Shown here piece by piece: positions 38,432-50,509 of a stretch of 64,000 nt of DNA. Source of the DNA: Brevipalpus yothersi. Taxonomy: Eukaryota; Arthropoda; Arachnida; Trombidiformes; Tenuipalpidae. Numbering within the stretch: position 1 is the first letter of the stretch; the number at the start of each line of letters is the position of its first letter. The stretch is taken from assembly GCA_003956705.1 (NCBI GenBank), contig QZCP01000116.1, positions 1 to 64,000 on the forward strand. The letters run 5' to 3'. Under the pieces are notes generated by a model. That model worked only from the letters and a program-made list of their open reading frames with translations. It made no database searches and was not told the DNA's origin. The translations under genes and the position numbers were made by a program.

Positions 38432-41400
38432 ATGGAGACCTCCACATCTAGTACTATATCCACAAAGGATATCAAAATTTTGGAAACAGTGGAAGATATT
38501 CAAGAGAGACGAGAAACTGTTCTCGGAAGATACAAAAAATTCAAAGAAGATGTATCTCTTAAGCGAAGTCTACTCGATGATTCTCGTCGATTCCAATACT
38601 TTAAGAGAGATGCTGATGAGCTTCAATCATGGATCATGGAAAAGCTACAAACTGCCTCCGATGAATCTTACAAAGATCCAACAAATCTTCAAGCCAAAAT
38701 TCAGAAACATCAAGCATTTGAAGCTGAAGTTGCTGCCCATTCTAATACAATGATGTCTCTCACCTCTACCGGAGAGGAGATGATTAACCAAGGCCATTTT
38801 GCCGCGGAAGTGATCAGATTCCGATTGGAAGAGCTTCATAAATTATGGCAATCTCTTTTGTCTAAATTAGCCGAGAAAGGAGTGAAGCTTCAACAAGCTC
38901 TCAAGCTTCTCCAATTTCAAAGACAATGTGACGATATCATGTTCTGGATAAATGATAAAGAAGCTTTCATAACCTCAGATGAACTAGGCCGCGATTTGGA
39001 GCATGTGGAAGTGCTTCAGAGAAAATTTGATGAGTTCCAGAAAGAAATGGCAAGTCAAGAGTTCCGTATTCAAGAAGTCTATCAAGCAGCTGAAAAACTA
39101 TTAACCGAAGAACATCCAGATCGTGAAACAATATTAAAGCGACGAAATGAGGTCGAAGACGCATGGGAAAAGCTTAAGCATCTCGCCATGATTAGGCAAC
39201 AGAAACTCGCTGGAGCTCATGAGATTCAGCTTTTCAATCGAGATGCTGATGAAACTATTGCATGGATCCAGGAGAAAGATCTTGTTATTTCTTCTGACGA
39301 TTATGGCAAAGACTTGGTTAGTGTTCAAGCTCTCCAACGCAAACATGAAGGAGTTGAACGTGACTTAGCCGCTCTTGGTGACAAAGTGACAAGTCTAGGC
39401 CAAGAGGCTGACCGATTGTGTACCGCTCACAGTGACCAACAAGACAAGATCAAAGCCAAGCGTACCGAAATTTTTGCTGCATGGGATTCACTCATCACAA
39501 AATCAGCTGAACGTAGAAAGCAACTCAGCGATTCGCATCTTCTACACGGTTTCCTAGCCGATTCTCGAGACCTGATCTCTTGGATCAATCATATGAAAGC
39601 CGTCATATCAGCCGATGAGCTCGCCAAAGATGTGGCAGGAGCAGAAGCTCTACTTGAGAGTCATCAGGAGCATAAAAGTGAAATAGATGCTCGAATGGAT
39701 AGTTTTGAAGGTGCAACTGAAGCTGGAAAAATTTTGGTTGATCAAGGTATTTCAGCGGATGATGTTCGTGAGAAGCTAAACACACTTGAAGCGGAAAAGG
39801 CATCTCTGCTTGAGCTATGGGAAAGTCGACGCATCCTTTATGAGCAATGTATGGATCTTCAACTTTTCTACCGTGACACTGAGCAAGCCGATACATGGAT
39901 GAGTAAACAGGAAGCTTTCCTAGCCAATGAAGACCTGGGTGACTCCCTTGATTCTGTTGAAGCTCTAATGAAAAAACATGAAGACTTTGAGAAATCATTG
40001 GTAGCTCAAGATGAAAAGATCAAAGCTCTCGATGAATTTGCAACCAAAGTTATTGATGGGAAACATTATGCTGCTGCTGATGTTGCTCAGAGACGAGCTA
40101 CCCTTTTGGAACGAAGGAAAGCTCTTATTGAGCGATCACAGAATCGTCGTGCAATGCTTGAGGACTCCTTCAAACTTCAACAGTTTGAGCGTGATTATGA
40201 TGAAACAAAAGGTTGGATTGTTGAAAAGTTGAAGAATGCCTCCGATGAAAACTATCTTGACCCAACTAATTTGACTGGCAAGCTCCAGAAACACGAAAAC
40301 TTCAAACAGGAAATTGCTGCCAATGAGCCGAGAGTTGCTGAGCTCAACAAATCCGCCCAAACTCTCATTCAGAGCAATCATTATGCTGCATCTCGTATCA
40401 GTGAACGTGCCCAAGAGATCGATGAGCTTTGGCGTAACCTAGTCACAGCTACCGAGGGTAAAGGCTCGAAACTTAAAGAAGCAGGTGATCAACAACAGTT
40501 CAATCGAGGTGTTGAAGACATCGAACTATGGTTGAGTGAAGTAGAGGGCCAATTACTCTCTGAAGACTACGGCAAAGATCTCATCTCAGTCCAAAATCTA
40601 ATCAAAAAGCATGCAGCTCTTGAGTCCGATGTGGCTTCTCATCAAAAACGAATTGATGGTGTCATCGAGCACGCTAATTCATTCATCGAAAGTGATCATT
40701 TCGATAAGGACAATATCAAAGTCAAGCGAGACAATGTGGTAGAAAGGTATCGTTCACTGAGCAAGCCAATGTCTGTTCGACGCTTGAGACTGCAAGATGC
40801 TCTCAAAGTTCAGCAGCTATTCCGCGATATTGAAGATGAAGAGGCATGGATTCGTGAGAAAGAGCCCATTGCTGCTTCAACAAATCGTGGCCGAGATTTG
40901 ATTGGTGTTCAAAATTTGATCAAAAAGCATCAAGCAGTTTTGAATGAGATCAGCAATCATGAGCACCGAATCAGGTCTGTGTGCTCGGTAGGAGAGAACA
41001 TGATGAGCAAAGGTCATTTTGCATCCAATGAGATACAGAAACGACTCTTCTCTCTGAATGAAAAGTGGGATCATTTAAGGGAAAAAGCCAACAAGCGAAA
41101 GCAAGATTTGGATGATTCTCTTCAAGCACATCAGTACTTTGCTGATGCAAATGAAGCAGAATCTTGGATGAGGGAAAAGTATCCTATTGTCACCAGTGTA
41201 GACTTGGGTAAAGACGAAGACTCCACCGAAGCTCTTCTCAAAAAGCATGAAGCTTTGATGGCTGATCTAAATGCATTTGAAAGTACCATTGTATCCTTAC
41301 GGGAACAAGCGAGTGCCTGCAAGCAGCAAGAAACTCCAATAGCTGATCTCACAGCCAAAGAATATGTTATGGCTCTCTATGATTATACAGAGAAATCTCC

Positions 41401-44400
41401 TCGTGAAGTGTCCATGAAGAAGAGTGATGTTTTGGTCCTCCTTAATTCAAATACCAAAGATTGGTGGAAAGTTGAAGTGAATGATCGTCAGGGCTTAGTT
41501 CCTGCTGCTTATGTTAAAAAGATTGAGGCACCTTTATCTGCTAGTCAACGACATTTGGCTGAACAAAACTCAATACTTGGTCGACAAGGTCAAATCGAAT
41601 CTTTCTATCATAACAATCTTCTTCAATCTGCTGCTGAAAGACGAAATAAGCTACAAGAGGCATGTCGAGCCTATCAAGTTGTCCGAGAGGCAGCTGAACT
41701 ACATCAATGGATCAGAGACAAAGAGCAGTATGCACAAGTCCAAGAAGTTGGAGACGATCTCGAAGAGGTGGAAGTTCATCAGAAGCGATTTGATGATTTC
41801 CAAGCCGAACTCAAAACAAATGAAGCTCGTCTTCGTGGAATGAATGAGGTTGTTGTCAAGCTCAATGATCTTGGTCAAACTGAAGCTGCAGTCAAGATCA
41901 ATCAACAAATTGATGAGCTCAACCGCAAATGGGTTGCTCTTCAACAGACTGCAGATATTCGAGCTCAGCAGCTTGGGTCTGCTCATGAGGTGCAACGATT
42001 CCACAGAGATGTGGAGGAAACCAAAGATTGGATTGCGGAGAAAGATCAAGCTTTGAATAATAACGATTATGGTAATGATCTGCGATCTGTGCAAACTCTC
42101 CAGAGAAAGCATGAAGGTTTGGAGCGTGATCTTGCTGCTCTCGGTGAGAAGATCAGATCTCTTGATGAAACTGCCCAGCGACTTATGAAGAGTCATCCAG
42201 AGAGTGCTGAGCAGACTTATCAAAAACAGACAGGAATCAATGATGAATGGGCTCAAATCACAGCGAAAGCAATTGCTAGGCGCCAAAAACTGGAGGATTC
42301 TTATGAATTACAGCGATTCTTAGCTGATCACAATGACCTCAAATCATGGATTGACTCAATGAAAACACTTGTCTCCTCTGATGAACTCGCCAATGATGTG
42401 ACCGGTGCTGAAGCATTACTCGAGAGACATCAGGTAAGGTTGCATTTTCCTTCTTCTTTCTCAACTCTTTTCTTGAATATTCAGAAAGTCAAATAGTCCT
42501 TCGAATAGTATCCATTTTGTTTGAAAATCTACTAATATTTCTGACTCTATCGTAACCTCTAGAACTCCCAATTCTTGTTTTTTCTTTCGAATCTTCTTGT
42601 TACTTTTCTTCTATCTCTCTTTCGAATTCTCGATGAATGAAATTCTCTCTCCATAAAATAAGATCCTCATTACACTTGTCGCATGTTCAAATTTTTTCTC
42701 ACTCTCGATGAATTGATACATCAGATGTTGAAATCTGAAATTGATGCACGCCTCAAAGAACTGGAAGAAATCCGAATAAACCGCATGGTATCATATCGAA
42801 AGTATAAAATTGATAATTATTCGATTAGCAGTTTTGATCATAACGTTCGTATTATCATGGAAAATTCAACTTCTAACAGCTTGATCGCTGCACTCTCAAT
42901 AACTTATCCACATTTTACAGATTTGAATAGAATGTGTTGTCTGTTAGTCATGCACTTTTCAAAATTTTCTTTATTTCTAATCGCTTAGCGTTTACTAACC
43001 CTGGGCTCATTGTCTTTGATCTCTTCATATGACTTATCAACTGATTTTCAATCTCCAAAGGAACATCGAACTGAAATGGACGCACGCCAGGGAACTTTCC
43101 AAGCTTTCGAGAATTTTGGAATCCATTTACTCAACCGAGGTCACTACGCTTCGGACACCATTCGAGATAAAATGGTTGATATTGCAAAAGCTCGTGAAGA
43201 TCTAGAGCGAGCTTGGAGTGAGCGTCGAATGAAGCTTGACCAATGTCTTGAACTTCAACTCTTCTACAGAGACTGTGAACAGGCAGAAAATTGGATGGCA
43301 AATCGTGAATCATCATTGGCATCTGACGACATGGGTGGTGACAATGTTGAAATTCTGATCAAGAAACATGAAGACTTTGACAAAGCTATCAATGCACAAG
43401 AGGAGAAGATTGCCGCTCTAACATCGTTAGCTGATCAACTTGCTATGCATGATCACTATGCTGCAAAGGATATCATGGATAAAAAGGATCAGGTTCTGAC
43501 TAGATGGCGAGATCTTAAAGAGGCTCTCATTAAGAGACGCTCTAAGCTGGGAGAATCTCAAACTCTCAAACAATTCTCTCGCGATGCTGATGAAATTGAA
43601 ACATGGGTAACCGAAAAATTGCAGATGGCTACCGATGAAAGCTACAAAGATTCTGCTAAGATTCAATCTAATCACCAAAAACATCAAGCATTCGAGGCTG
43701 AGTTGAAGGCCAACGCTGAGCGTATTGAGTCTGTCATAGGTATGGGAAACAATCTTATCGAGAAAAAGAAATGTGCTGGATCTGAGGAAGCTGTCCGAAA
43801 CCGTTTGCAATCAATACGTGAGCAATGGAATCATCTCACTACCAAGACCACTGAGAAATCTCTCAAACTGAAAGAAGCCAACAGACAACGCACCTACAAT
43901 GCAGCTATAAAAGATATTGACTTCTGGCTAGGTGAGATTGAAAGTCTCCTGAAATCTGAAGATGCTGGAAAAGATCTCACTTCTGTGGAAAATCTCCTGA
44001 AAAAACATTCACTTCTTGAAGCTGATATCGCCGCTCATGAAGAAAGAATTAAGGATATGAATAATCTGGCTGAAAGTCTTATTGAATCAGGACAATTCGA
44101 TTCACCTTTGATTCAAGAGAAGCGATCATCAATCAATGAACGGTATGAACGCATCAAAACTTTGGCAACTTATAGAAGGCAGCGTTTGAACGAAGCTAAC
44201 ACACTCCAACAGCTATTCCGAGATATTGCTGATGAAGAATCTTGGATAAAGGACAAGAAGATTCTTGTCGGATCCAATGACTTCGGTCGAGATCTCACTG
44301 GTGTTCAGAATCTTCGAAAGAAGCACAAGCGTTTAGAAGGTGAACTAGCTGCCCATGAACCATCTATCCAAGCGGTTCAAGATGCAGGACAAAAGCTGAT

Positions 44401-46501
44401 GGTAGAGTCCAATCTTGGTATCCAAGAGATTGAACAGCGGCTTCAACTTCTTGAAAATAATTGGCAAGAATTGAAGCGCCTTGCTAGTATTCGAGGTAAT
44501 AAGTTGGAAGAGAGTCAAGTATTCCAACAGTTCCTTGCACGTGTCGAGGAGGAGGAAGCTTGGATATCGGAGAAACAGCAACTTCTATCAGTTGACAACT
44601 ATGGTGATTCAATGGCAGCCGTGCAAGGTCTCACCAAGAAGCATAATGCATTCCAAGCCGATTTCATGGTACACCAAGAGCGCTGTGCTGATATAATCGG
44701 CGCTGGCCAATCCCTGATTGCTGAAGGAAATCATCACAAAGATGCTATTGAACAACGTCTCAAGGCTTTGGAGCAGCGATTGAATAATCTCCAGGAAAGC
44801 GCAGGAAGGAGATTGGGTAAACTCGAGGGCAATGCTGCTTATCTTGAGTTCATGTGGAAAGCTGATGTAGTCGAGAATTGGATTGTTGAGAAGGAAATTC
44901 AAGTGCGAAGTGAAGATTTTGGTCGTGATTTGTCTTCTGTTCAAACTCTACTCGCAAAACAGGAGGCTTTCGATGCTGGTCTCTCAGCATTTGAGCAAGA
45001 AGGTGTTGCCGATCTCACTCAACTCAAAGACAAATTAATCAATAACAATCACACTCAAACTGAATCCATCAAGAAACGTCACAATGAGGTGATGTCTCGG
45101 TGGCAGAATCTTCTGGGTGCCTCGAATGCTCGTAAGCAAAAATTGCTTCTGATGCGAGAGCGTTTCAACCAAATTGAGGAGGCTTTTCTCACATTTGCAA
45201 AGAAATCTTCCGCTTTCAATTCATGGTTCGAGAATGCTGAAGAAGATCTTACCGATCCAGTTCGTTGCAATTCAATTGAAGAGATTAGAGCTCTCAGAGA
45301 AGCACATCAACAATTCCAGGCATCACTCACCACTGCTGAAGCTGACTTCCAACAGCTAGCTGCTTTGGATCGTCAAATTAAGTCCTTCAATGTTGATTCC
45401 AATCCATACACTTGGTTCACTATGGAGGCTCTTGAAGAAACTTGGAAAAATTTGCAAAAAATCCTTAGGGATAGAGATGCTGAACTCTACAAGGAGTCTC
45501 AAAGGCAAGAAGAAAATGATCGTTTGAGAAGAGAATTCGCCAAGCTAGCAAACAACTTCCATCAGTGGCTAACTGATACAAGGTAAGTTTCTCATCTTAG
45601 TAGTTAAAATCCTCTTTAAGCTTCAACATATTTTCTCTCAACAGAATGTGGCTACTTGATGGTTCTGCTATGAAAGAGGGAACAGGCTCTCTAGAGGCTC
45701 AGCTAGCAGCTACTAAAATCAAAGCGAACGAAATTCAAGACCAAAGATTGAGTCTGAAACAGATAGGAGATTTGGGTCGCCTTCTGGAAGAGCATTTGAT
45801 ATTGGATAACAGATACACGGAACACAGCACTCTTGGCTTGGCACAGCAATTCGATCAGTTGGAGCAACTTTGTATGAGAATGCAACACAACTTGGAGCAA
45901 CAGATCCAGGCTCGCAATCAATCTGGTGTTTCCGAAGAGGCTCTTCGCGAATTCTCTATGATGTTCAAGCATTTCGACAAGGACAGAGTTGGAAAATTGG
46001 ATCACCAAGACTTCAAATCATGTCTGCGAGCTCTTGGTTATGATCTCAAGATGGTAGAAGAAGGGGAAGTCAATGCTGAATTCGAAGAAATACTTTCCAA
46101 TGTTGATCCAAATAAAGAAGGATATGTATCTCTTCAAGATTTCATGGCATTCATGATATCAAGAGAAACTGAAATGGTTAAATCGAAGGAAGACTTCGAA
46201 AACGCTTTCCGAGCCATTGCCGAGGAGAGGCCTTATGTTACTTCTGAAGAATTATATTCTGTAAGTATAGTTTCCGCTCGTTTGCTCTTTAGAGCTGTCA
46301 TTTGATCCTACAGCTACATTCTTTTATCATCATAAATAATCAATAATAACCTTTCTCACTCTCTCCTTACAGAATCTCACCAAAGATATGGCAGAATATT
46401 GCACCCGCAAGATGAAACGATATATAGATCCTAAAACAGGAAGAGAGATACCAAACGCTTTTGATTATATCGATTTTACTGAAACATTATTTCATCCATA
46501 G
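38432..46501 (+). CDS. Alpha-spectrin
   Basis: Cytoskeletal subunit that pairs antiparallel with beta-spectrin to form the submembrane spectrin-actin lattice. Exons 38432-42433, 43061-45582, 45645-46260 and 46373-46501 join in phase to 2422 residues, matching Drosophila alpha-spectrin (2415). The N-terminus (ILETVEDIQERRETVL, residues 11-26) is the partial helix of the tetramerisation site. About 20 triple-helical repeats follow. An SH3 domain with the ALYDY motif interrupts the central repeats at about residues 976-1032. The C-terminal calmodulin-like EF-hand region has loops at about 2286-2297 (DKDRVGKL) and 2326-2340. The first loop carries Val at position 5 and Asp at position 12, so tight calcium binding is doubtful. 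The tail is YIDFTETLFHP. The ATG at 38432 is used; the frame is open 30 nt upstream only from a GTG. The exon 1/exon 2 join LLERHQ-EHRTEMDAR is the expected repeat boundary. Confidence 0.97.
42434..43060. other. Alpha-spectrin intron 1
   Basis: 627-bp intron between repeats. It contains the spectrin-like candidate cassette exon at 42725-42787, listed separately; the rest is AT-rich with nothing recognised. Confidence 0.85.
42725..42787 (+). other. Candidate cassette exon or repeat fossil in alpha-spectrin
   Basis: Sixty-three nt bounded by CAG upstream and GTATCA downstream encode MLKSEIDARLKELEEI plus five more residues, in phase with both neighbouring exons. The sequence resembles the repeat start HKSEIDARMDSFEG found elsewhere in this gene, and the similarity extends six nt upstream (CATCAG, encoding HQ). 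It may be an alternative exon adding 21 residues, or a decayed fragment of a duplicated repeat. Confidence 0.4.
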
Positions 46502-47278
46502 CTTTTCGTCGAGGAATGAATCAAAAATATTGTATTGTGATGAAAGTCCTAGAATTATTTCAAAGTCAGGCAGCTAATTTTATTTGCAATCGCTTGAACG
46601 AAAAGTATCAATAAAATATATCTTATTGCACATCGAAAGTGTTGGCCAATTTTTTCCTCTCTCCATTTGCTATAAATTTTTGTCGATTAATCTGGACAAC
46701 CATATTTTTTTCAAATTTTCCAGCAAACATCAATTCTTCTCAATCGTATTTGCCCTCCACGGTATCATAACCAAATCATTCTAATCAATAATATTTTTCC
46801 CAACAGCAAACTAGCCTAGCCTAGCATAAGAATGCATTCCAGTAATCAAGCTAATTCACACTCACTACTTTCACACAATCTTCTCAATTGTATCACGAAT
46901 TTCTGTCCCAAATTTTTTCACTCATCTTCCAAACATTCTACCCATACAAACTGTAAGGAACTTGATCAACCCATGCTCTTAAGAACAATTATCTGAATAA
47001 TTCGAAAAAAAAGAACTCAAACGAAATGGAACTATTTTCTATGTAAAAAACTTTTCTGTCCATTCATCATAAAAGCCACTAGGAGCGCTTTTGCACCGGG
47101 TTTTGCAACACACATTGGCCAATGTTGGAGGCAACATTGTTAATATGTCTTTGTTTTGGTTTTGTGTTTCATGGAAAAAGCTTTTTATTGTGATTTGATT
47201 TGATTTTAGGATTTTTACCATTCAACCTCAATCAACCTCAATTGATTGTGCAAGTGAGTGAGTGTCTGTGGTACCATC
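46502..47278. other. Intergenic between alpha-spectrin and the RING gene
   Basis: 777 bp with AATAAA near 46610-46615, likely serving the alpha-spectrin 3' end. No other feature is recognised. Confidence 0.6.
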
Positions 47279-49236
47279 ATGTCTGGAGTTCTCACTGTGG
47301 ATAGTGTTAAACATCTGCAAGCATTGAAGAATGCCATTTCGTGCCCGATATGGTGAGTTATACTGGAAGAGAAAGGGTTTAGCTTTTTTTTCTATCGGTT
47401 CAAGTTTTCTCCTCTTTTTATTGGATCGATTGATTGTTTGGGCAATTGTGTGTTCATCACTAGTTTTAAATAGTAATAGGTGTCTCTCTATTTTTTTTCC
47501 TTCTCGAATGTCTCCACGTTTGTAGCCACAATTTTGTCAATAAGCCGGTACGAAATGCTTGTGGGCACAGGTTTTGCTGTTATTGTGTGGTGGTTAAATC
47601 AAATCCTGATGACAATGTTAAAAATTGTCCCAAGTGTAAAGCTCTCATTCAAAGGGGCAAATTTGTTCAAGACAATTGTTTCGAAGAGCTGGTGAACACA
47701 GTGTCATTACTTCTTGATGGCCTTAAAGATGGCGGGAAAGATTCTAAAGATGGTAAATCACCGGGTAAACGTAGGCTCAATCAAGAGGACAATTATTTGG
47801 GTGATGATTTTGACGATGATGATGATGAATTGGAATTGGCTCAGCTTACCGGTAGAGCCTCTAAACGATCAAGAACCATGATGCCTGCCCCAACAACATC
47901 TGCGACTGGTCCATCTTGTACCATTATCCAGTCTCAAGCCAATCTTATACCAAAGACATCGACACCTTTTGTTGGTAACGCTGGTCGTCCACGTGATCTT
48001 AGTCCTTTTCCAGTGTCTTTCTTGACTAAATTGCACAATGTTGCTGAGAAGAAGGGATCTCCTCCTAAAGATGGTAACAATGATCTTGGTAAAATGCGGA
48101 ATCAATTGAACCGTAAGCTAAGTTTCGAAGAAGACCGCAGAGAAACTCATGGTCTGAGTGATTCATCTGATTCCGAAGACAGACGCCCTAGACCAAGTCA
48201 AACTTATAGCCGTTTCGATAGAATTGTTCAATCAACTCGCAAAACAAGCTTTGCCCAGACTGATATTACACATTCTTCAGCCGCTCATCATCAACATAAA
48301 GAAGTTCAAACTGATGGTACTGGTGGTGGAGATGTTCTGTCATCATTGAGCACCCTTCTCAAGTGTCTTTGTGTGCAAAATGGTGTTCATGGAACTTTAT
48401 TTGTTGAAGGTTTGGGTCGTATCGAAGTGAACCTCAATAAAAGTGGTGAGCCGAGAGTCTCACAAATTCAAAATAATGGAACCCAAACGCAGAGGTCTGA
48501 TACAGTGACGAAGGGCACTCAATATGATCAAGCACAATTTAATAAGTCCAGAGATTATCCCGGATCAAATGCAAAAGGTGTGCAAGGTCTAACCTTTGAT
48601 ATATGCTCTGATCATACAGGAGACTTTTCTGCAACTTCCACACAATCTGCAGAATTTAGCATCGAACAATCTTTCGATGCAAGTCAAAGATCCAATAATC
48701 AAATTGGATCCATACAAAATAATCAAAGCGAGTTGCCTAGTCTGGGGGCAACTGAGCTACAAATGTTGGAGGATCTGTCTAATAACTCCATAGATAAAAT
48801 GATTCCGGATGTTGGTGGTGTTGCGAGAATGGATGTAGAAGGAGAACATCAAAGTGATCATCAAAATGATAAAGTCTCATCTCAAATCAACGGTTCACAA
48901 GATTTAACTAAGTCTATCGATTGTACCCAAGAACCGACAAAAGACTCAAACTATGAAGATAGAACTGAGTTATTAGAAACTTATCATGAGAATAGTAGGC
49001 TTGAGGACAGGTCTGAAGCCACCAATAATTGTACAGACAAGAGTAGTCAAAAGTCCAATTATATCGATTCGGATGAGGATGATGACAACTTCTTGATGAA
49101 ATCAGTGTTCAATGATGATGACATTGAGAGTCTACCATCTTTATCACCGGAAAAAGCCACAAAATCAAAAAAAATAACGAAAGATGATATCATCAGTTCA
49201 GAAGAGCCATCGAACGATATCCTTTCTGGGAGATGA
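47279..49236 (+). CDS. BRCA1-like RING-finger protein without BRCT domains
   Basis: Probable E3 ubiquitin ligase. Exons 47279-47352 and 47526-49236 join within the fourth residue of the CPIC motif to give 594 residues. The RING at about 22-63 has all eight ligands: CPIC, then CGHRFCCYC, then CPKC. The flanking helices (VKHLQALKNAISCPIC; CPKCKALIQRG; FEELVNTVSLLLDGL) follow the layout of the BRCA1/BARD1 RING. The rest is predicted disordered, with an acidic run near residues 110-120, a basic ASKRSR just after it, and many SQ/TQ pairs. Six of these fall between residues 337 and 412 (S337, T344, T346, T356, T397, S411), an SQ/TQ cluster of the kind phosphorylated by ATM-type kinases. No BRCT repeat is present before the stop, so the BRCA1 assignment is tentative. 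Another RING family is possible. A broken copy of the 3' half lies at 59747-60575. Confidence 0.75.
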
Positions 49237-49805
49237 GAGTTTCTCCTCTTTTCACCTATCTGTTGTAAGCCAAATACTTCTTTTGGTCTTGGCCGTTCAT
49301 CAGCGGAAATTGCTGAAATTTTTGCCTTCTCATCTTAGTGGCCTTATTCACTCATTAAACGAGTTTTTCATCTGAATCACTTCAATTTGACAATTGTGAG
49401 TAATTCGTCATATGACTCGTAATCATTTTTTTGATATCAAATCTAGGTAATGGGTTTGTGAAACTTTTTCGATCAATTAAACTGGAACTTTTTGCTGTTT
49501 TATTCCGAATTGAACCATAACTCTCAAAATTTTTCCATTATTCCAAGATGATTGAAAAAGCCCCGATTGTGGCATTCAACAAAACATGTTCATCAAGCTC
49601 AACAAGATGTACGGCGTACATTGAGCGCTTTCGATCATAGAATGATACCGCATCACCGCTTACCTTGCCGAGTGTAGATTCAATTGATTAAGATTCAATT
49701 TTCACAAAATTGTGTTATTCACTCAATGATCAATTAATTAACACACGGACCAAGTTTTTTCTAAATTACTTGGCCTGAAAAAATACGACATACGCTGTGC
49801 ATCGT

Positions 49806-49868
<63 letters not shown>

Positions 49869-50509
49869 TTTCAATTTCCGCTTTTCAGCAAGCTCGTGGC
49901 TAGGAATCAGGAAAAAATACTGAAGAGGATATTGGTGTTGATATTTCCCTTCATAAGTTCTCTCTTGTTTTTATGCTAAAGGTTCCTCTGAAATGGGTTC
50001 TGATTCCCATCGTCGATCAATTTAGAAACACAATCAGAGAGCTCAGCTAAGTTTTATCGTTGATATGAGCTAATGAGCTCACAAGATTCATCTGAAAGGT
50101 AGAGAAGGGTTTTGGAAATTGCACTGGTTCAGCTCAAAAACACGAAAGAATGTGAGAAATGAATGTTTTTTTCAACATGAGTAGAATCAGGGAGATTCAA
50201 TTAGTGTTTGAAAAGAATAAAAGTGTCTAAAAGTTAAATTCAAGGAATGGTCATTCATAAGCAAAAATAAAAGGTCATTACAATTGAATGTGCAACATTG
50301 TCCCATGAATAACTTATCTAATGTTTAGGAATGAACTTCTCAATCGAATTCGAGTCAGGAATTTTCGTTCAATAAAGTAAGTTATGGTGGTTTCGAGTGA
50401 AGGTGGTATGGAGGGAGTGTTTCTGTGAGAGTAACATGGTTTTTGATAAACATAATGTAGTATATTTTAAACGATCACATTAAGAGTAGCTGCTCTTGTA
50501 TCAACAATT
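49237..50509. other. Intergenic between RING gene and beta-spectrin 3' end
   Basis: 1.27 kb. It contains the CT tract at 49809-49865. The segments 49601-49649 and 49651-49963 are the sources of blocks found in permuted order at 59747-60575. No open frame of interest is seen. Confidence 0.7.
49809..49865. repeat. (CT)n microsatellite
   Basis: Pure CT tract of about 57 nt. At the corresponding place in the permuted copy (about 59912-59925) there is only a short CT-rich stretch, so the tract expanded here or contracted there after duplication. Confidence 0.95.

Noticed and set aside
38645..45359. Many antisense and off-frame open frames inside the spectrin genes
   Set aside because: They are shadows of the repeat-rich coding sequence.
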